A stretch of 64,000 nucleotides of DNA from Prevotella sp. (GTDB lineage: Bacteria > Bacteroidota > Bacteroidia > Bacteroidales > Bacteroidaceae): positions 1-64,000 of the forward strand of contig JAGCDZ010000046.1 of NCBI GenBank assembly GCA_017650905.1, written 5' to 3'. Position numbers and translations under genes: made by a program. Numbering within the stretch: position 1 is the stretch's first letter; every line of letters begins with the position of its first letter. Positions 7,781 to 19,593 of the stretch are shown piece after piece. Below the pieces are notes generated by a model, which was given only the letters and a program-made list of their open reading frames with translations, did not search any database and was not told where the DNA came from.

Positions 7781-8839
7781 ATGATACTTGATAAGATAGA
7801 CGAACTCCTGAAAGAAGTGCAGGAATTAAGCGCTAAGAACGCCGAAGAAGTGGAACAACTCCGACTGAAATATCTCAGTAAGAAAGGTGAGATTACCGCC
7901 CTGATGAACGACTTCCGTAATGTAACTGCCGACCAGAAGAAGACCGTCGGTATGAAGATTAACGAACTGAAGACACTCGCCACCGAGCGTATCAACCAGT
8001 TGCGTGAGGCGTGTGAGACGCAGGAAAGTGGCGACGAAACCATCGACCTGACACGTACACCCTATCCCATCCAGCTCGGCACACGCCATCCGCTGACGAT
8101 TGTCACTAACGAAATCATCGATATCTTCTCACGTATGGGTTTCGTTCTTGCTGATGGTCCCGAGGTGGAAGACGACCTCCACGTGTTCACAAAGATGAGC
8201 TTTGCCGCCGATCATCCCGCACGCGACATGCAGGATACCTTCTTCGTATCCCAACATCCCGATGAGGTCACGAAGAACATTCTTCTCCGCTCGCACACCT
8301 CTTCTGTACAGGCTCGTGTCATGGAGCGCATGCACGACGAAAACGGAAAACTAACGGCGCCCATCCGTGTCATCTGTCCAGGTCGTGTCTATCGCAACGA
8401 GGCCATCACCGCTCGCGCACATTGCTTCTTCCATCAGGTGGAAGGACTCTATATCGACAAAAACGTTTCGTTCACCGACCTCAAGCAGGTGTTACTCTCC
8501 TTTGCTAAGGAGATGTTCGGTGCCGACACCAAGATCCGTCTGCGTCCCTCTTATTTCCCCTTCACGGAGCCCTCTGCAGAGATGGACATCTCGTGTTTCA
8601 TTTGTGGTGGTGAAGGATGCGGATTCTGCAAGCACACCGGTTGGGTGGAAATTCTCGGCTGCGGCATGGTCGACCCCAACGTGCTCGAACTCTGCGGTAT
8701 CGACTCCAAGGAATATACCGGCTACGCCTTCGGCATGGGTGTCGAGCGCATAACCAATTTGAAATATCACGTCTCGGATCTTCGTATGTTCTCCGAGAAC
8801 GACACTCGCTTCCTCGAGGAATTCGAAGCAGCAAACTAA
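7781..8839 (+). CDS. pheS: Phenylalanyl-tRNA synthetase alpha subunit
   Basis: The catalytic subunit of the alpha2-beta2 enzyme that charges tRNA-Phe. The 352-residue protein has an N-terminal coiled-coil tRNA-binding region (about 1-90), class II motif 2 around VICPGRVYRNEAITARAH and FHQVEGLYID, and motif 3 GMGVERITNLKY near the C-terminus. The length is slightly above E. coli PheS (327), with a Cys-rich insert CFICGGEGCGFC at about 267-278 that probably binds zinc, as in many bacterial PheS. The beta subunit gene is not in this window. Confidence 0.95.
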   Translation: MILDKIDELLKEVQELSAKNAEEVEQLRLKYLSKKGEITALMNDFRNVTADQKKTVGMKINELKTLATERINQLREACETQESGDETIDLTRTPYPIQLGTRHPLTIVTNEIIDIFSRMGFVLADGPEVEDDLHVFTKMSFAADHPARDMQDTFFVSQHPDEVTKNILLRSHTSSVQARVMERMHDENGKLTAPIRVICPGRVYRNEAITARAHCFFHQVEGLYIDKNVSFTDLKQVLLSFAKEMFGADTKIRLRPSYFPFTEPSAEMDISCFICGGEGCGFCKHTGWVEILGCGMVDPNVLELCGIDSKEYTGYAFGMGVERITNLKYHVSDLRMFSENDTRFLEEFEAAN

Positions 8840-8871
8840 ACAAATAAAAAGCCGAAAGATTTCATTGAAAT

Positions 8872-10749
8872 CTATTCATAACTGAACGCCATGTAAGAAT
8901 GCGGTTTCAGCGAAACAGCAAACTTCGTGGCGTTCTTTTTATGCCAGCCTACCCAATACTCTTCCAATTTACCTTCAATGGTCATGTTGTCCTCAAGATT
9001 TTTGAAACGTTTGAATTTTTCTGGCTCACAAACCAGCTTGACTTCAACAGGCTCATCATTGAAGTTTTCGACAATCAGTGTGTGGTTATCGTACAGGAAG
9101 AGGCTTACTTTGGCAGGGCCATCGAGATAAAAGTCCAAGTCCTGGCTCATCACACGACGAATCTCAGTCAAAGCCGCTGCAGGATAATCATAGAGTTGCC
9201 CCATATCATCGGGGATTGTCAACACATAAAGATAAGCATCCGTGTACTTTGCCTTGTGGAGAATGGGAAAACCGGAAACACCGCCTGTCAGCGGACGCCC
9301 TGCACTAATTACTTCCCAACTATCGTTCGTCTGATAACGCACCTGAGGAATCAGAATGTCACGACCGCTTTGACCATATCTACCAAAATCGTTCACCATT
9401 GCTTTCAGGTCTGAGCAGCGCAGTTCGCACACCTCAGCAATTTTCTCTGGAATAGCCTTCAGAAGTCCGCTGGTGATGATAACATCTCTCCCGTTTTGCA
9501 ATTGCTCTTTCATTTTCGCCATAATATCTTTATCGCCTGCAGCCTCTTCCGTCAGCAATATGATTTTCTGGTCGTTAGCAAAGGTTGAAAACATATCCAT
9601 CGGCAGACCAATCATCCCCAAATAGTTTTGCAGGAAATCCTCACCAAGTGCGTGGAAGGGTTTATACGATTTGATACCGATGGGATTTCCCAACTTACCT
9701 ACTAAATTATCCGCCTTACGCAAGGTGACATCAGCAATACGGGCCATCGTGGTAGGTGTCACTGTTTTACTATTTCGTATAAATGGTGCTCTCATCTCGT
9801 CATAGTTCCAACTGGTGCCTGTGCCTTGCCAAGGTGCACGGAGTTCGTCTCGAAGAGCGACATCAAGCAATTGATGATAGGCAAAGAGCATCACGTCGCG
9901 TGCCTTAGCAATGGCTGTCAGATGAAGCTGTTCGGCATAACGATCCATACTCATTTGAATACCTCCGGCATCCACCCATCCACCTCCGTTATAACCTGGA
10001 CGCAGATTCTCATAGTAGCGAATAATATTGTAACTGAGATAGTTCTGCAAATGCTGGGCACTGGCAGGATCTCTTGTCTCCGTACCCGTCCAGATACCGT
10101 CAAAGAGGTTAGGTCCATCCTCTAAATTGAAGCCAAGTCCCTGAAAATGATCATACCAATTGGGGTATTTAATGATGACCTTCACCTTTGGATTCACTGT
10201 CTTTGCAGGTCCTAAAACAAGGTTCTTGGCAGCATCGTTCATCAACTTCAGGCGATACTCAGTCCAGGTCATTTGGCCTTTGGCTGCTACCTCCACAGGA
10301 CTTTTGCAACTAGTAAAGAAGAAATCGTCAAGCAAGAACTCATCGAAATGTCGGGCTGTCGTCTCGGCTATTTTCTGAACCATCTTCCGATGCTCAGGAT
10401 CAGAGTAGCAGAAGGTTTCAAACTCATTGCTCTCGTTGATAGTATAGGTAATACCACCAGCCACCTCAATACCCTGTTTCAGAAAAAACTTTTTTGCTTT
10501 TTCTATCGTCGCGTCATCCACAATCAGCAGATCGCGATGTGTCTCTAAATAAATCTTGTCCACATCCAACTGACTGGAAATGGTAGACCATGAAGACTCA
10601 AGCCACTGGGTATCCTTCATTTTCTGTACCTCAGCGGCACGCACATAGACAGAAACCTTGAAATGATTGTGTTTGGCCCCTACGTATGACGGCAGCATCA
10701 AACAAGCCATCAAACAAAGCCCAATTCTGAATAAAAAGTTTTTAGTCAT
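8872..10749 (-). CDS. Secreted putative glycoside-hydrolase-like protein
   Basis: A 625-residue protein with a signal peptide (cleavage near residue 25, …YVGAK). The N-terminal part looks like a TIM barrel with an acidic strand end FLLDDFFF at about 138-146 and VKVIIKYPNWYD later. The C-terminal half contains a beta-rich segment (about 530-625), as in accessory domains of GH enzymes. I infer a polysaccharide-related hydrolase but recognise no numbered GH family. A DUF2461 gene lies 67 bp upstream. The convergent pheS ends 32 bp away. Confidence 0.55.
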   Translation of the reverse strand: MTKNFLFRIGLCLMACLMLPSYVGAKHNHFKVSVYVRAAEVQKMKDTQWLESSWSTISSQLDVDKIYLETHRDLLIVDDATIEKAKKFFLKQGIEVAGGITYTINESNEFETFCYSDPEHRKMVQKIAETTARHFDEFLLDDFFFTSCKSPVEVAAKGQMTWTEYRLKLMNDAAKNLVLGPAKTVNPKVKVIIKYPNWYDHFQGLGFNLEDGPNLFDGIWTGTETRDPASAQHLQNYLSYNIIRYYENLRPGYNGGGWVDAGGIQMSMDRYAEQLHLTAIAKARDVMLFAYHQLLDVALRDELRAPWQGTGTSWNYDEMRAPFIRNSKTVTPTTMARIADVTLRKADNLVGKLGNPIGIKSYKPFHALGEDFLQNYLGMIGLPMDMFSTFANDQKIILLTEEAAGDKDIMAKMKEQLQNGRDVIITSGLLKAIPEKIAEVCELRCSDLKAMVNDFGRYGQSGRDILIPQVRYQTNDSWEVISAGRPLTGGVSGFPILHKAKYTDAYLYVLTIPDDMGQLYDYPAAALTEIRRVMSQDLDFYLDGPAKVSLFLYDNHTLIVENFNDEPVEVKLVCEPEKFKRFKNLEDNMTIEGKLEEYWVGWHKKNATKFAVSLKPHSYMAFSYE

Positions 10750-10816
10750 TTTGTTTTTATGTTTAATCGTTTATTATCATTACATTTCTTCAAAGCTGCT
10801 CGTACTCAGCAGGGGG

Positions 10817-11548
10817 TTATTCATAATCATCGATGACAGCATTGATGAAGTCCATCATAGGCTTGGCAGCACGGAACATCGGGACAATCTCGTCAAGCCA
10901 ACGGTCACCCTGATAGAAGTCGTCGGGCACCTGATGCCAGCAGCAATAGTCTTTCTGTCGTAGATAGTCAAGGTACTCCCAGTCGCGGGGGAAACCGGAG
11001 GGGCAAGTCTTCAGCCGTTCAAGTCCGAAGCCTTGCGGCTGGTCCCAACTCGATACGTCGGTAGGTGCAGGGAAACTGCTGGAGACAGGACCACCAAAGA
11101 AACGAAGAAATTCAGGGCTGTTGACACAACTGAGCCATTCGTCAGTATTCGCCATAATTTCGTTGCGGCATGAGGTAAGGATATTGGTGGGTAGCCAATA
11201 ATTGCCACACGCCACCATACAATGGCCAGGCTCCAGATGGATATAATAGCCACCATGCAGTGCCTTCTTACCGTGAGCCGCAACATATGCGCCAAGGTGG
11301 TTCTTGTAGGGCGATTTGTCATTGGAGAAACGGGTGTCGCGATAGAAGCGGTAGGTACAATCCTTCACCGTCAAGTGGGCAATCGACTCATCAAACGAAG
11401 CGATGTGCAAGATGGCCTGTTGTACCCCCTGTTCAAAATCGGCTCGGATTGCGTCGTACTCCTGCTTATGCTCAAGAAACCAAGGACGGTTGTTGTTCGC
11501 CGTCAACTGGCGTAGGAACTTCAAAATTCGTTTAGCATCCATAGGCAT
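10817..11548 (-). CDS. DUF2461 family protein
   Basis: A cytoplasmic protein of about 243 residues that matches the DUF2461 (TIGR02453) pattern: FLRQLTANNNRPWFLEHK at the N-terminus, then TRFSNDKSPYKNHLGAY and GGYYIHLEPG. The biochemical role is unknown. A TTG precedes the ATG at 11548, and another ATG at 11542 is also possible. It starts 6 bp after the cyclophilin stop, so it is in the same operon. Confidence 0.85.
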   Translation of the reverse strand: MPMDAKRILKFLRQLTANNNRPWFLEHKQEYDAIRADFEQGVQQAILHIASFDESIAHLTVKDCTYRFYRDTRFSNDKSPYKNHLGAYVAAHGKKALHGGYYIHLEPGHCMVACGNYWLPTNILTSCRNEIMANTDEWLSCVNSPEFLRFFGGPVSSSFPAPTDVSSWDQPQGFGLERLKTCPSGFPRDWEYLDYLRQKDYCCWHQVPDDFYQGDRWLDEIVPMFRAAKPMMDFINAVIDDYE

Positions 11549-11554
11549 CAAAGT

Positions 11555-12250
11555 TTATTCTTTTTGTACCTCACGGGCTCGGAGGATACGGACGTCATCA
11601 ATGGGACGATCGTAGTCGTCGGTCTGGACCTGCTGAATACGGTCGACAACATCGAGACCCTCGGTTACTTCGCCAAACACGGTGTACTGGCCGTCAAGGT
11701 GAGGCACACCTCCCACCTTGCGATAGAGGTCTAATAGTTCGGGCGTCATAGTGACACGATGGTCTGTCTGTGCTTCAACCTTATCGCCAATCTGATAGAG
11801 CTGTTGTGTAGCATAAGTCTTACCCCAGACGATATAGAACTGGCAACCGCTGGAACGGCGCTCAGGATTCTCGCTGTCGCCCTCGCGTGCCATCGCCAAA
11901 ACCCCACGCTGATGGGGATGCAGCAGATGGCCTTCGCTGTCGAAGAACTCAGCCTCGACAGTATAGTCAGTACTCCCCTCACCTAACGTAACGCCCGGTT
12001 CTGCCTTTTTGCTGTCGGGATCGCCACCCTGAATCATAAAATTCTTGATGACACGGTGGAAGAGTAGCGAGTCGTAGAATTCCTCGTTAACAAGTTTCAG
12101 GAAGTTGTCGCGATGCTTGGGGGTGTCGTCGTAGAGTGTCAACAGGATGTTGCCTGCAGTAGTCTCGAGCATCACCTGACGGCTCTGCGCCATCGTGGGA
12201 AGAACGGCAATAAACAGGATCGCCAGTAAAGAAAGTCTGAACTGTTTCAT
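11555..12250 (-). CDS. Exported cyclophilin-type peptidyl-prolyl isomerase
   Basis: A 231-residue protein with a signal peptide (…LPTMAQS, about 1-22). It speeds cis-trans isomerisation of prolyl bonds during folding of exported proteins, probably in the periplasm. Cyclophilin motifs are FHRVIKNFMIQGGDP (catalytic Arg), GSGCQFYIVWG (family: SQFFI) and YTVFGEVTEGLDVVD at the end. Its ATG overlaps the stop of the EamA transporter gene by 4 bp (ATGA), so translation is coupled. Confidence 0.92.
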   Translation of the reverse strand: MKQFRLSLLAILFIAVLPTMAQSRQVMLETTAGNILLTLYDDTPKHRDNFLKLVNEEFYDSLLFHRVIKNFMIQGGDPDSKKAEPGVTLGEGSTDYTVEAEFFDSEGHLLHPHQRGVLAMAREGDSENPERRSSGCQFYIVWGKTYATQQLYQIGDKVEAQTDHRVTMTPELLDLYRKVGGVPHLDGQYTVFGEVTEGLDVVDRIQQVQTDDYDRPIDDVRILRAREVQKE

Positions 12251-13143
12251 TTTTCCTTAGCTGTTACAACGGTGACAATATAAGCACTGAGCAGGACGAG
12301 GATACCAGCCACGGGTTTGTCCCACGTGAGCACATCCTGTCCAAGCCAGATGGCCACAAACGAGGCGATTACGGGCTGGAGATTGGTATAAATACTGACC
12401 GTAGTGGCCTGCAGATACTTCATGGCGAAGGGGATAAGGAAGTAGCCGAGGGCAGTGGCGCAGACGACGATGAAGGCCATCTCGAGCACGCCGTCCCAAC
12501 CGCATTCCCAGGTATAGAGGGGATTCATGGAGAGTTCAGGCAAGGCGATGGGTACAGTGACGATAGCGGAGATGAGGAACACGTACTTCATCTGCGTGAC
12601 GGGCGAGTATTTCGACGCCACATTACGCGTGATGATCAGGTAGACGGCCCATGTGAGCACACTTAGAATGGCAAGCGTAATGCCGATGAGGTCGTTCTTA
12701 CCAGAGCCCAGCGACTGACTCATCAGCACCATCAACACAGCACCTGCGATACCCAGCAACACACCCAGCGATTTCATTGGGGTGATCTTCTCACCGATGG
12801 TCAGCGCAGCGCAGATCATCACGGCTACGGGCGTCAGTGTGGCAATCAGCGAGAAATACACAGGACTGGTGAAATCGAGGGCCCAGGCCGTCAGTGTTTG
12901 GGAGATAACGAAGCCCAGAAGTCCACCTAAAAGGATGGTAATGAGGTCTTTGCGCTCGACTTTCTCCTGGGGAAGAAAGGCGGCAATAATCCAAAAGAGG
13001 ATGCAAGCGCCGAGGGAACGTGTGGCCATATAGCCCATGGGCGTCACCCACTTGTCGAGCAGCAATTTGGTTACGGGAACGCCAAGGCCGAAGATAGTGT
13101 TGGCGAAGAAGATGGCGCTGTGCGCCTGAAGTTTTTTATTCAT
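12247..13143 (-). CDS. EamA/DMT-family transporter
   Basis: A membrane protein of about 298 residues with ten predicted helices in two EamA halves, the layout of the drug/metabolite transporter superfamily (RhaT/YdcZ-like exporters). Substrates in this family range from amino acids to nucleotides and cannot be predicted here. I chose the ATG at 13143 (MNKKLQAHSAIFFANTIFG); a longer frame would run into the upstream gene. It overlaps the HExxH gene by 8 bp and the cyclophilin gene by 4 bp. Confidence 0.88.
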   Translation of the reverse strand: MNKKLQAHSAIFFANTIFGLGVPVTKLLLDKWVTPMGYMATRSLGACILFWIIAAFLPQEKVERKDLITILLGGLLGFVISQTLTAWALDFTSPVYFSLIATLTPVAVMICAALTIGEKITPMKSLGVLLGIAGAVLMVLMSQSLGSGKNDLIGITLAILSVLTWAVYLIITRNVASKYSPVTQMKYVFLISAIVTVPIALPELSMNPLYTWECGWDGVLEMAFIVVCATALGYFLIPFAMKYLQATTVSIYTNLQPVIASFVAIWLGQDVLTWDKPVAGILVLLSAYIVTVVTAKEK

Positions 13144-13594
13144 ATTTCTTGTATAATTTGAGTCGTTCTTTGAGTGACATCTTAGCATAGCGACGCCATT
13201 CGGTAGCAGGACCCTTCAAATAGTCGAGGTCATGCATGCGGGCATAGGCTTCCATCTCGAAGGGATTCAGCAGATAGGCCGCATGCTTCATTTTGCGATT
13301 CATTCCCAAGGCTCGCAACCAATACCATATATATAATAGGTAGAAGCGAATCCACGAATCGCCACACGACTGGGCCTGGCGTAAGTGAATCATCTCGTGG
13401 TTCTTGAGCGATGAGAACCCCCTGTTAAACGTATCGGCCAGTTCCTGCGTAGGAGCGAGGATCTTACCGAAGAAGGTCAGACCCTCATAGCCCTTGGGGA
13501 GCCAAAAGGAGTTTACCACAGCGGGCATATCAGCAACCCTGCTAGGTCGTACAGCCCGCCACATGATGGGTATCACACGTAGCATCATCCACAT
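13136..13594 (-). CDS. Hypothetical protein with an HExxH motif
   Basis: A protein of about 152 residues that I cannot name. It has NHEMIHLRQAQ, an HExxH zinc-protease-type motif, followed by a hydrophobic segment (FYLLYIWYWLRAL) and FEMEAYARMHD, whose Glu could be the third zinc ligand. This layout suggests a minimal membrane-associated metallopeptidase or an M56-like remnant. The ATG at 13594 is only 8 nt from the promoter's -7 box, so the transcript would have almost no leader; in-frame ATGs at 13588 and 13585 are also possible. A longer upstream reading frame would overlap ligA and is rejected. Confidence 0.65.
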   Translation of the reverse strand: MWMMLRVIPIMWRAVRPSRVADMPAVVNSFWLPKGYEGLTFFGKILAPTQELADTFNRGFSSLKNHEMIHLRQAQSCGDSWIRFYLLYIWYWLRALGMNRKMKHAAYLLNPFEMEAYARMHDLDYLKGPATEWRRYAKMSLKERLKLYKKYE

Positions 13595-13602
13595 AACGAC
13601 CG

Positions 13603-13610
13603 CAAAGGTA
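13603..13610 (-). promoter_or_regulatory. Promoter for the HExxH-EamA-cyclophilin operon
   Basis: TACCTTTG on the minus strand, divergent from the ligA promoter. It is very close to the start codon. Confidence 0.65.
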
Positions 13611-13614
13611 CAAA

Positions 13615-13646
13615 AAAAAGTAAAAAGGTAAAAAAGTAAAAAGGTA
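13615..13646. repeat. Two perfect 16-bp tandem copies between divergent promoters
   Basis: The unit AAAAAGTAAAAAGGTA occurs at 13615-13630 and again at 13631-13646, between the ligA promoter and the HExxH-gene promoter. A related A/G/T-rich sequence in the opposite orientation lies at about 46000-46020. Confidence 0.85.
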
Positions 13647-13672
13647 AAAGATGTTATTTCTCTTTTTTTTCG

Positions 13673-15751
<2,079 letters not shown>

Positions 15752-15752
15752 G

Positions 15753-16784
15753 ATGAAACGACTCCTGACAATCCTATTCACTCTTCACTGTTCACTCTTC
15801 ACTGTGTACGGCCAATACACGACCAGCGATGATATCATCTATAAGGGTGCCCTCGATGACCGATGCATCGATTTGATGGGTGTACCCCTCGAAGGTCCCG
15901 ACTCTGTATTCTTGCCTGCGCTTAAAAGTATCGGGTTGGAGCAGTTCACTCCTGAGGATCCCGATCCTGGCGACTACTATTTCCATGGGGAATTCTATGG
16001 TATTAAGGCCAATTTCGTGGTGTCGACAGACGAGAAGACGGGCCTATTATCTACAGTGCTTGTCACCAGCGGTCCCTATCGTACCTTTGCCCTCTACGAC
16101 CGTAACTACCGCTACTTCCTGCTGAAGTTGCAGCGTCACTATGGTAACTTCGATGCCAAAGGCGACGGGTCGCTGCATATAATGCTCGACAAAGGCTACG
16201 TGAAAATATCGAATACACTACATGAGGATAAGTCGCGCACCATTCGTGTGTTTTATCTCAACACCACTCCCTTCTACAAAGACGCGATGAGTTTAGGCCT
16301 GAAAGGCAATGTACAGGAAATCATCACCGAGAACCCTGTGTTTGAGGGGCAGGTGGAGCACTTTGACCAGAACGGCAAGAACTCTACGTTCGACATCATC
16401 GACCGCGAATATAGCGCCACAGGCTATCTGGTTAAAGCCGCCATGCTCGAACCTTCAGGTCAAAAGAGTATCCTGAACTACGAATACGATGAGGATGGCA
16501 ACCTAAGGCGTCGTACACTTACAAATGTGACGGAGCAGGTGAGATCGGTAAACGAATACACCTACAACGACGATGGCGATATCAAGACGCAGAGTCAGAA
16601 GGTGTTTGACAAGACCAACGAGTGTATTCTCTCCATCAATATGAAGAACGACTACACCGACCACGACGACGAAGGCAACTGGACGAAAAACGAACTTAAA
16701 CTGATGTATTGGGAAAAAGGGCGACAAGCACAAAATATGAATGTCACTCAAACCCGTACCATCAGTTATTGGGAAGAAGAGTGA
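15753..16784 (+). CDS. Secreted protein with YD-type repeats
   Basis: A protein of about 343 residues with a signal peptide (…TVYGQY). The second half carries imperfect repeats of the form YxYDEDGN, YTYNDDGD and YTDHDDEGN, like the YD/RHS repeats of wall-associated beta-shell proteins. The first half is not recognised. The ATG at 15753 follows the ligA stop directly (TGAgATG), which favours it over an upstream frame. The signal-peptide core LFTLHCSLFT is encoded by an ATTCACT-type heptamer array. Confidence 0.6.
   Translation: MKRLLTILFTLHCSLFTVYGQYTTSDDIIYKGALDDRCIDLMGVPLEGPDSVFLPALKSIGLEQFTPEDPDPGDYYFHGEFYGIKANFVVSTDEKTGLLSTVLVTSGPYRTFALYDRNYRYFLLKLQRHYGNFDAKGDGSLHIMLDKGYVKISNTLHEDKSRTIRVFYLNTTPFYKDAMSLGLKGNVQEIITENPVFEGQVEHFDQNGKNSTFDIIDREYSATGYLVKAAMLEPSGQKSILNYEYDEDGNLRRRTLTNVTEQVRSVNEYTYNDDGDIKTQSQKVFDKTNECILSINMKNDYTDHDDEGNWTKNELKLMYWEKGRQAQNMNVTQTRTISYWEEE
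15774..15804 (+). repeat. ATTCACT-type heptamer repeat encoding a signal-peptide core
   Basis: Four 7-bp units (ATTCACT, CTTCACT, GTTCACT, CTTCACT) encode FTLHCSLFT in the export signal of the protein at 15753. Unit gain or loss would shift the frame. Confidence 0.8.
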
Positions 16785-16806
16785 GATGGAAGAAGAAAGA
16801 TGTAAA

Positions 16807-17652
16807 ATGAAAAAAGGGTTGGTCTTAGAAGGTGGAGCGATGAGGGGACTCTTCACGGCTGGCATCATCGACGTGATGATGGAACACGGTGTGGAGCCCA
16901 ATGGTCTCATCGGTGTATCGGCTGGGGCAGCTTTTGGTTGCAACTACAAATCGAGACAACCTGGCAGGGCTCTCCGATATAACAAGCGTTTTGCAAAGGA
17001 CAAACGCTATTGCAGCTGGCAATCATGGTGGAAGACGGGCGACCTCTACAATGCAGAGTTCGGCTACCATGTGATTCCAACCCAGTACGATATCTTCGAC
17101 GACAAGGCCTTCGAGGCGAACCCAATGGCATTCTACGCTGTCTGTACGGATGTGGAGACAGGCAATGCCGTTTACAAACAACTCACAGAGGCGACTCCCC
17201 TCACCTACGACTGGATCCGCGCCTCAGCGTCGATGCCACTGGCCTCGAAAGTGGTAGAGCTCGAAGGCATGAAGGTACTCGACGGGGGTGTAGCGGACTC
17301 CATTCCTCTCGAATATTTCGAAAGCATCGGCTACAAGAAAAACGTAGTGATTCTCACCCAACCCGACGGCTACGTGAAAGAGCATAACAAACTGATGCCA
17401 CTGATGCGCATCGCCCTTAGAAAATATCCAAAGATGATTGAGGCGATGGACAAACGACACTTAATGTACAACAAGCAACTGGTCTATGTCTACGAGGCAG
17501 AGAAAGCGGGGCGCGCCCTCGTAATACGACCAGAGAAGTCGCTACCTATTGGTCATATCTCGCACGACCCCGAAGAGATGCAGCATGTCTACGACATCGG
17601 ACATGAGACAGGCAAAAGATATATCGAAGCCATTAAGTGTTTCTATGAATAA
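16807..17652 (+). CDS. Patatin-like phospholipase
   Basis: A Ser-Asp dyad lipid hydrolase of about 281 residues. It has the glycine-rich oxyanion segment LEGGAMRG (about 6-13), the nucleophile elbow GVSAG (about 38-42) and the Asp motif DGGVADS (about 160). Members of this branch are cytoplasmic or peripheral lipases of unknown substrate. I start at ATG 16807 because homologues begin [10 protein letters not shown]; an earlier ATG at 16786 is possible. It sits between the YD-repeat gene and trmD. Confidence 0.88.
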   Translation: MKKGLVLEGGAMRGLFTAGIIDVMMEHGVEPNGLIGVSAGAAFGCNYKSRQPGRALRYNKRFAKDKRYCSWQSWWKTGDLYNAEFGYHVIPTQYDIFDDKAFEANPMAFYAVCTDVETGNAVYKQLTEATPLTYDWIRASASMPLASKVVELEGMKVLDGGVADSIPLEYFESIGYKKNVVILTQPDGYVKEHNKLMPLMRIALRKYPKMIEAMDKRHLMYNKQLVYVYEAEKAGRALVIRPEKSLPIGHISHDPEEMQHVYDIGHETGKRYIEAIKCFYE

Positions 17653-17680
17653 TCATGAATTTCAAACTTCTAAGATAATC

Positions 17681-18355
17681 ATGCGAATAGACATTATAAC
17701 CGTATTACCTGAGATGCTGAAAGGCTTCGTTCACGAGTCGATCCTCGCTCGGGCAGAGAAGAAAGGACTGGCGGAAATCCGTCTGCACAATCTGCGTGAC
17801 TACACACTTGACAAATGGCGTCGTGTGGACGACTATCCCTACGGAGGGTCAGCAGGTATGGTGATGCAGTGCGAGCCTATCGACCGCTGTATCACCGCCC
17901 TGAAAGCAGAACGCGATTATGACGAAGTTATTTTTACCTCACCCGACGGGGAACGGTTCGACCAACACATGGCCAACGAGCTCTCTCTGAAGGGGAACCT
18001 GATTATATTAGCAGGTCACTATAAAGGCATCGACCAACGTGTCCGCGACCATCTCATCACAAAGGAAATCTCTATTGGTGACTTTGTGCTGACAGGCGGA
18101 GAGTTGGTGGCTGCAATGATTGCTGATGCCATCGTGCGTGTGGTACCTGGGGTTATCGGCGACGAGCAGAGTGCGCTGAGCGACTGTTTCCAAGATGATA
18201 TCCTCGCAGCACCTATCTACACCCGTCCTGCCGACTATAAAGGTTGGAAAGTACCAGAGATACTACTCAGCGGCAACGAAGCGAAAATCCGTGAGTGGGA
18301 ATTAGACCAAGCAATGGAGCGCACCAAACGCCTCAGGCCAGATTTACTTAAATAA
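17681..18355 (+). CDS. trmD: tRNA (guanine-N1)-methyltransferase
   Basis: TrmD methylates G37 next to the anticodon in tRNAs read at CNN codons and prevents frameshifting. The 224-residue protein has the trefoil-knot SPOUT motifs: [12 protein letters not shown] (about 51-62), [15 protein letters not shown] and [14 protein letters not shown] (about 136-149), where S-adenosylmethionine binds. The start at 17681 ([12 protein letters not shown]) is 28 bp after the patatin stop. A strong terminator follows. Confidence 0.96.
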   Translation: MRIDIITVLPEMLKGFVHESILARAEKKGLAEIRLHNLRDYTLDKWRRVDDYPYGGSAGMVMQCEPIDRCITALKAERDYDEVIFTSPDGERFDQHMANELSLKGNLIILAGHYKGIDQRVRDHLITKEISIGDFVLTGGELVAAMIADAIVRVVPGVIGDEQSALSDCFQDDILAAPIYTRPADYKGWKVPEILLSGNEAKIREWELDQAMERTKRLRPDLLK

Positions 18356-18356
18356 G

Positions 18357-18380
18357 AATCCCCGCCGATTGGCGGGGATT
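18357..18380. terminator. Bidirectional terminator between trmD and trpS
   Basis: A 10-bp stem (AATCCCCGCC/GGCGGGGATT) with loop GATT and T-rich flanks on both sides. It lies between convergent genes. Confidence 0.85.
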
Positions 18381-18383
18381 TCT

Positions 18384-19472
18384 TTATTTATTAGCAAAGC
18401 GCTCAGCTTGTTGGCGAATCAGATCGGCATCGTTGAAATAGTCGATACGCATGGCCTTGCGTACTTCATCCATCGTTTGGGCACCGACCTCACGGGCCTG
18501 CTCGGTTCCTTTCTTCAAGATATTGTAAATCTCAGGGATATCCTTCTCGAACTCTGCACGACGGACACGCATAGGCTCCAAGAATTTATTGAGCACCTGA
18601 TTTAGGAATTTCTTACACTTCATATCGCCCAGACCACCACGGCGATAGTGGTCTTTCAGTTCATCAAGGTTCTGATACTCAGGCCAGAACTCCTTGAAGT
18701 CCTCATCGCAAGAAAAGGCATCGAGATATGTAAAGACAGCGTTGCCCTCCACATGACCAGGATCATTTAGATTGATATGCTCAGGGTCGGTATACATCGA
18801 ACGAACCTTCTGCCATACCTCATCAGCTGAGTCAGAGAGATAAATACAGTTACCTAGCGACTTCGACATCTTCTCCTTACCATCAGTACCAGGCAGACGA
18901 CGAGCCGTTAAGTTCTCAGGCAACAATATTTCCGGCTCTACGAGTACGGGAGCATAAGTCTGATTAAAACGACGCACCAATTCACGAGTCACCTCGAGCA
19001 TAGGCTCCTGATCCTCACCAGTAGGAACGGTAGTCGACTTGAAAAGTGTGATGTCGGCAGCTTGCGACACAGGATAGCAGAAAAAGCCCAAGGGGATGTT
19101 CGCCTCAAAGTTACGCATTTTAATCTCCGTCTTCACAGTCGGATTACGCTGCACACGACTCACGGTAATCAGGTTCATCAGATAGGTGGTAAGTTCAGCG
19201 AGTTCAGGAATCTGACTCTGGATGAAGAGCACACATTTCTCGGGGTCGAGACCTGCTGCGAGGTAGTCGAGGGCCACCTCGATGATGTTCTGACGAATCT
19301 TTTCAGGATTGTCGGCATTATCGGTGAGGGCCTGCACATCAGCCATAAATACGAACATACGATCATAGTCGCCCGCATTCTGCAACTGGACACGACGACG
19401 CAGAGAACCTACGTAGTGTCCGAGATGAAGTTTTCCGGTGGGGCGGTCACCTGTCAGAATTACTTTTCCCAT
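18384..19472 (-). CDS. trpS: Tryptophanyl-tRNA synthetase
   Basis: Charges tRNA-Trp with tryptophan. A 362-residue class I synthetase with the HIGH-type motif [11 protein letters not shown] at about residues 13-23 and KMSKS ([12 protein letters not shown]) at about 205. It carries a moderate C-terminal extension relative to the E. coli enzyme (334 aa). It has its own promoter (19507-19514) and is a single-gene unit between convergent trmD and a divergent lipoprotein gene. Confidence 0.95.
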   Translation of the reverse strand: MGKVILTGDRPTGKLHLGHYVGSLRRRVQLQNAGDYDRMFVFMADVQALTDNADNPEKIRQNIIEVALDYLAAGLDPEKCVLFIQSQIPELAELTTYLMNLITVSRVQRNPTVKTEIKMRNFEANIPLGFFCYPVSQAADITLFKSTTVPTGEDQEPMLEVTRELVRRFNQTYAPVLVEPEILLPENLTARRLPGTDGKEKMSKSLGNCIYLSDSADEVWQKVRSMYTDPEHINLNDPGHVEGNAVFTYLDAFSCDEDFKEFWPEYQNLDELKDHYRRGGLGDMKCKKFLNQVLNKFLEPMRVRRAEFEKDIPEIYNILKKGTEQAREVGAQTMDEVRKAMRIDYFNDADLIRQQAERFANK

Positions 19473-19506
19473 TGTATTTTTTAGTCTTTGAATTCAAATT
19501 TGGCTG

Positions 19507-19514
19507 CAAAGGTA
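19507..19514 (-). promoter_or_regulatory. Promoter for trpS
   Basis: TACCTTTG -7 box on the minus strand, 34 bp upstream of the ATG. Confidence 0.65.
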
Positions 19515-19576
19515 CGAAAATTATCTGAAACGCATTAAAATAGAAAGGAAAATTTGGAAATGTCAATAACATTTCA

Positions 19577-19584
19577 TATCTTTG
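19577..19584 (+). promoter_or_regulatory. Promoter for small lipoprotein gene
   Basis: TATCTTTG ends 9 nt before the ATG at 19594, so the mRNA should have almost no 5' leader. Confidence 0.6.
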
Positions 19585-19593
19585 CAAAAAATT

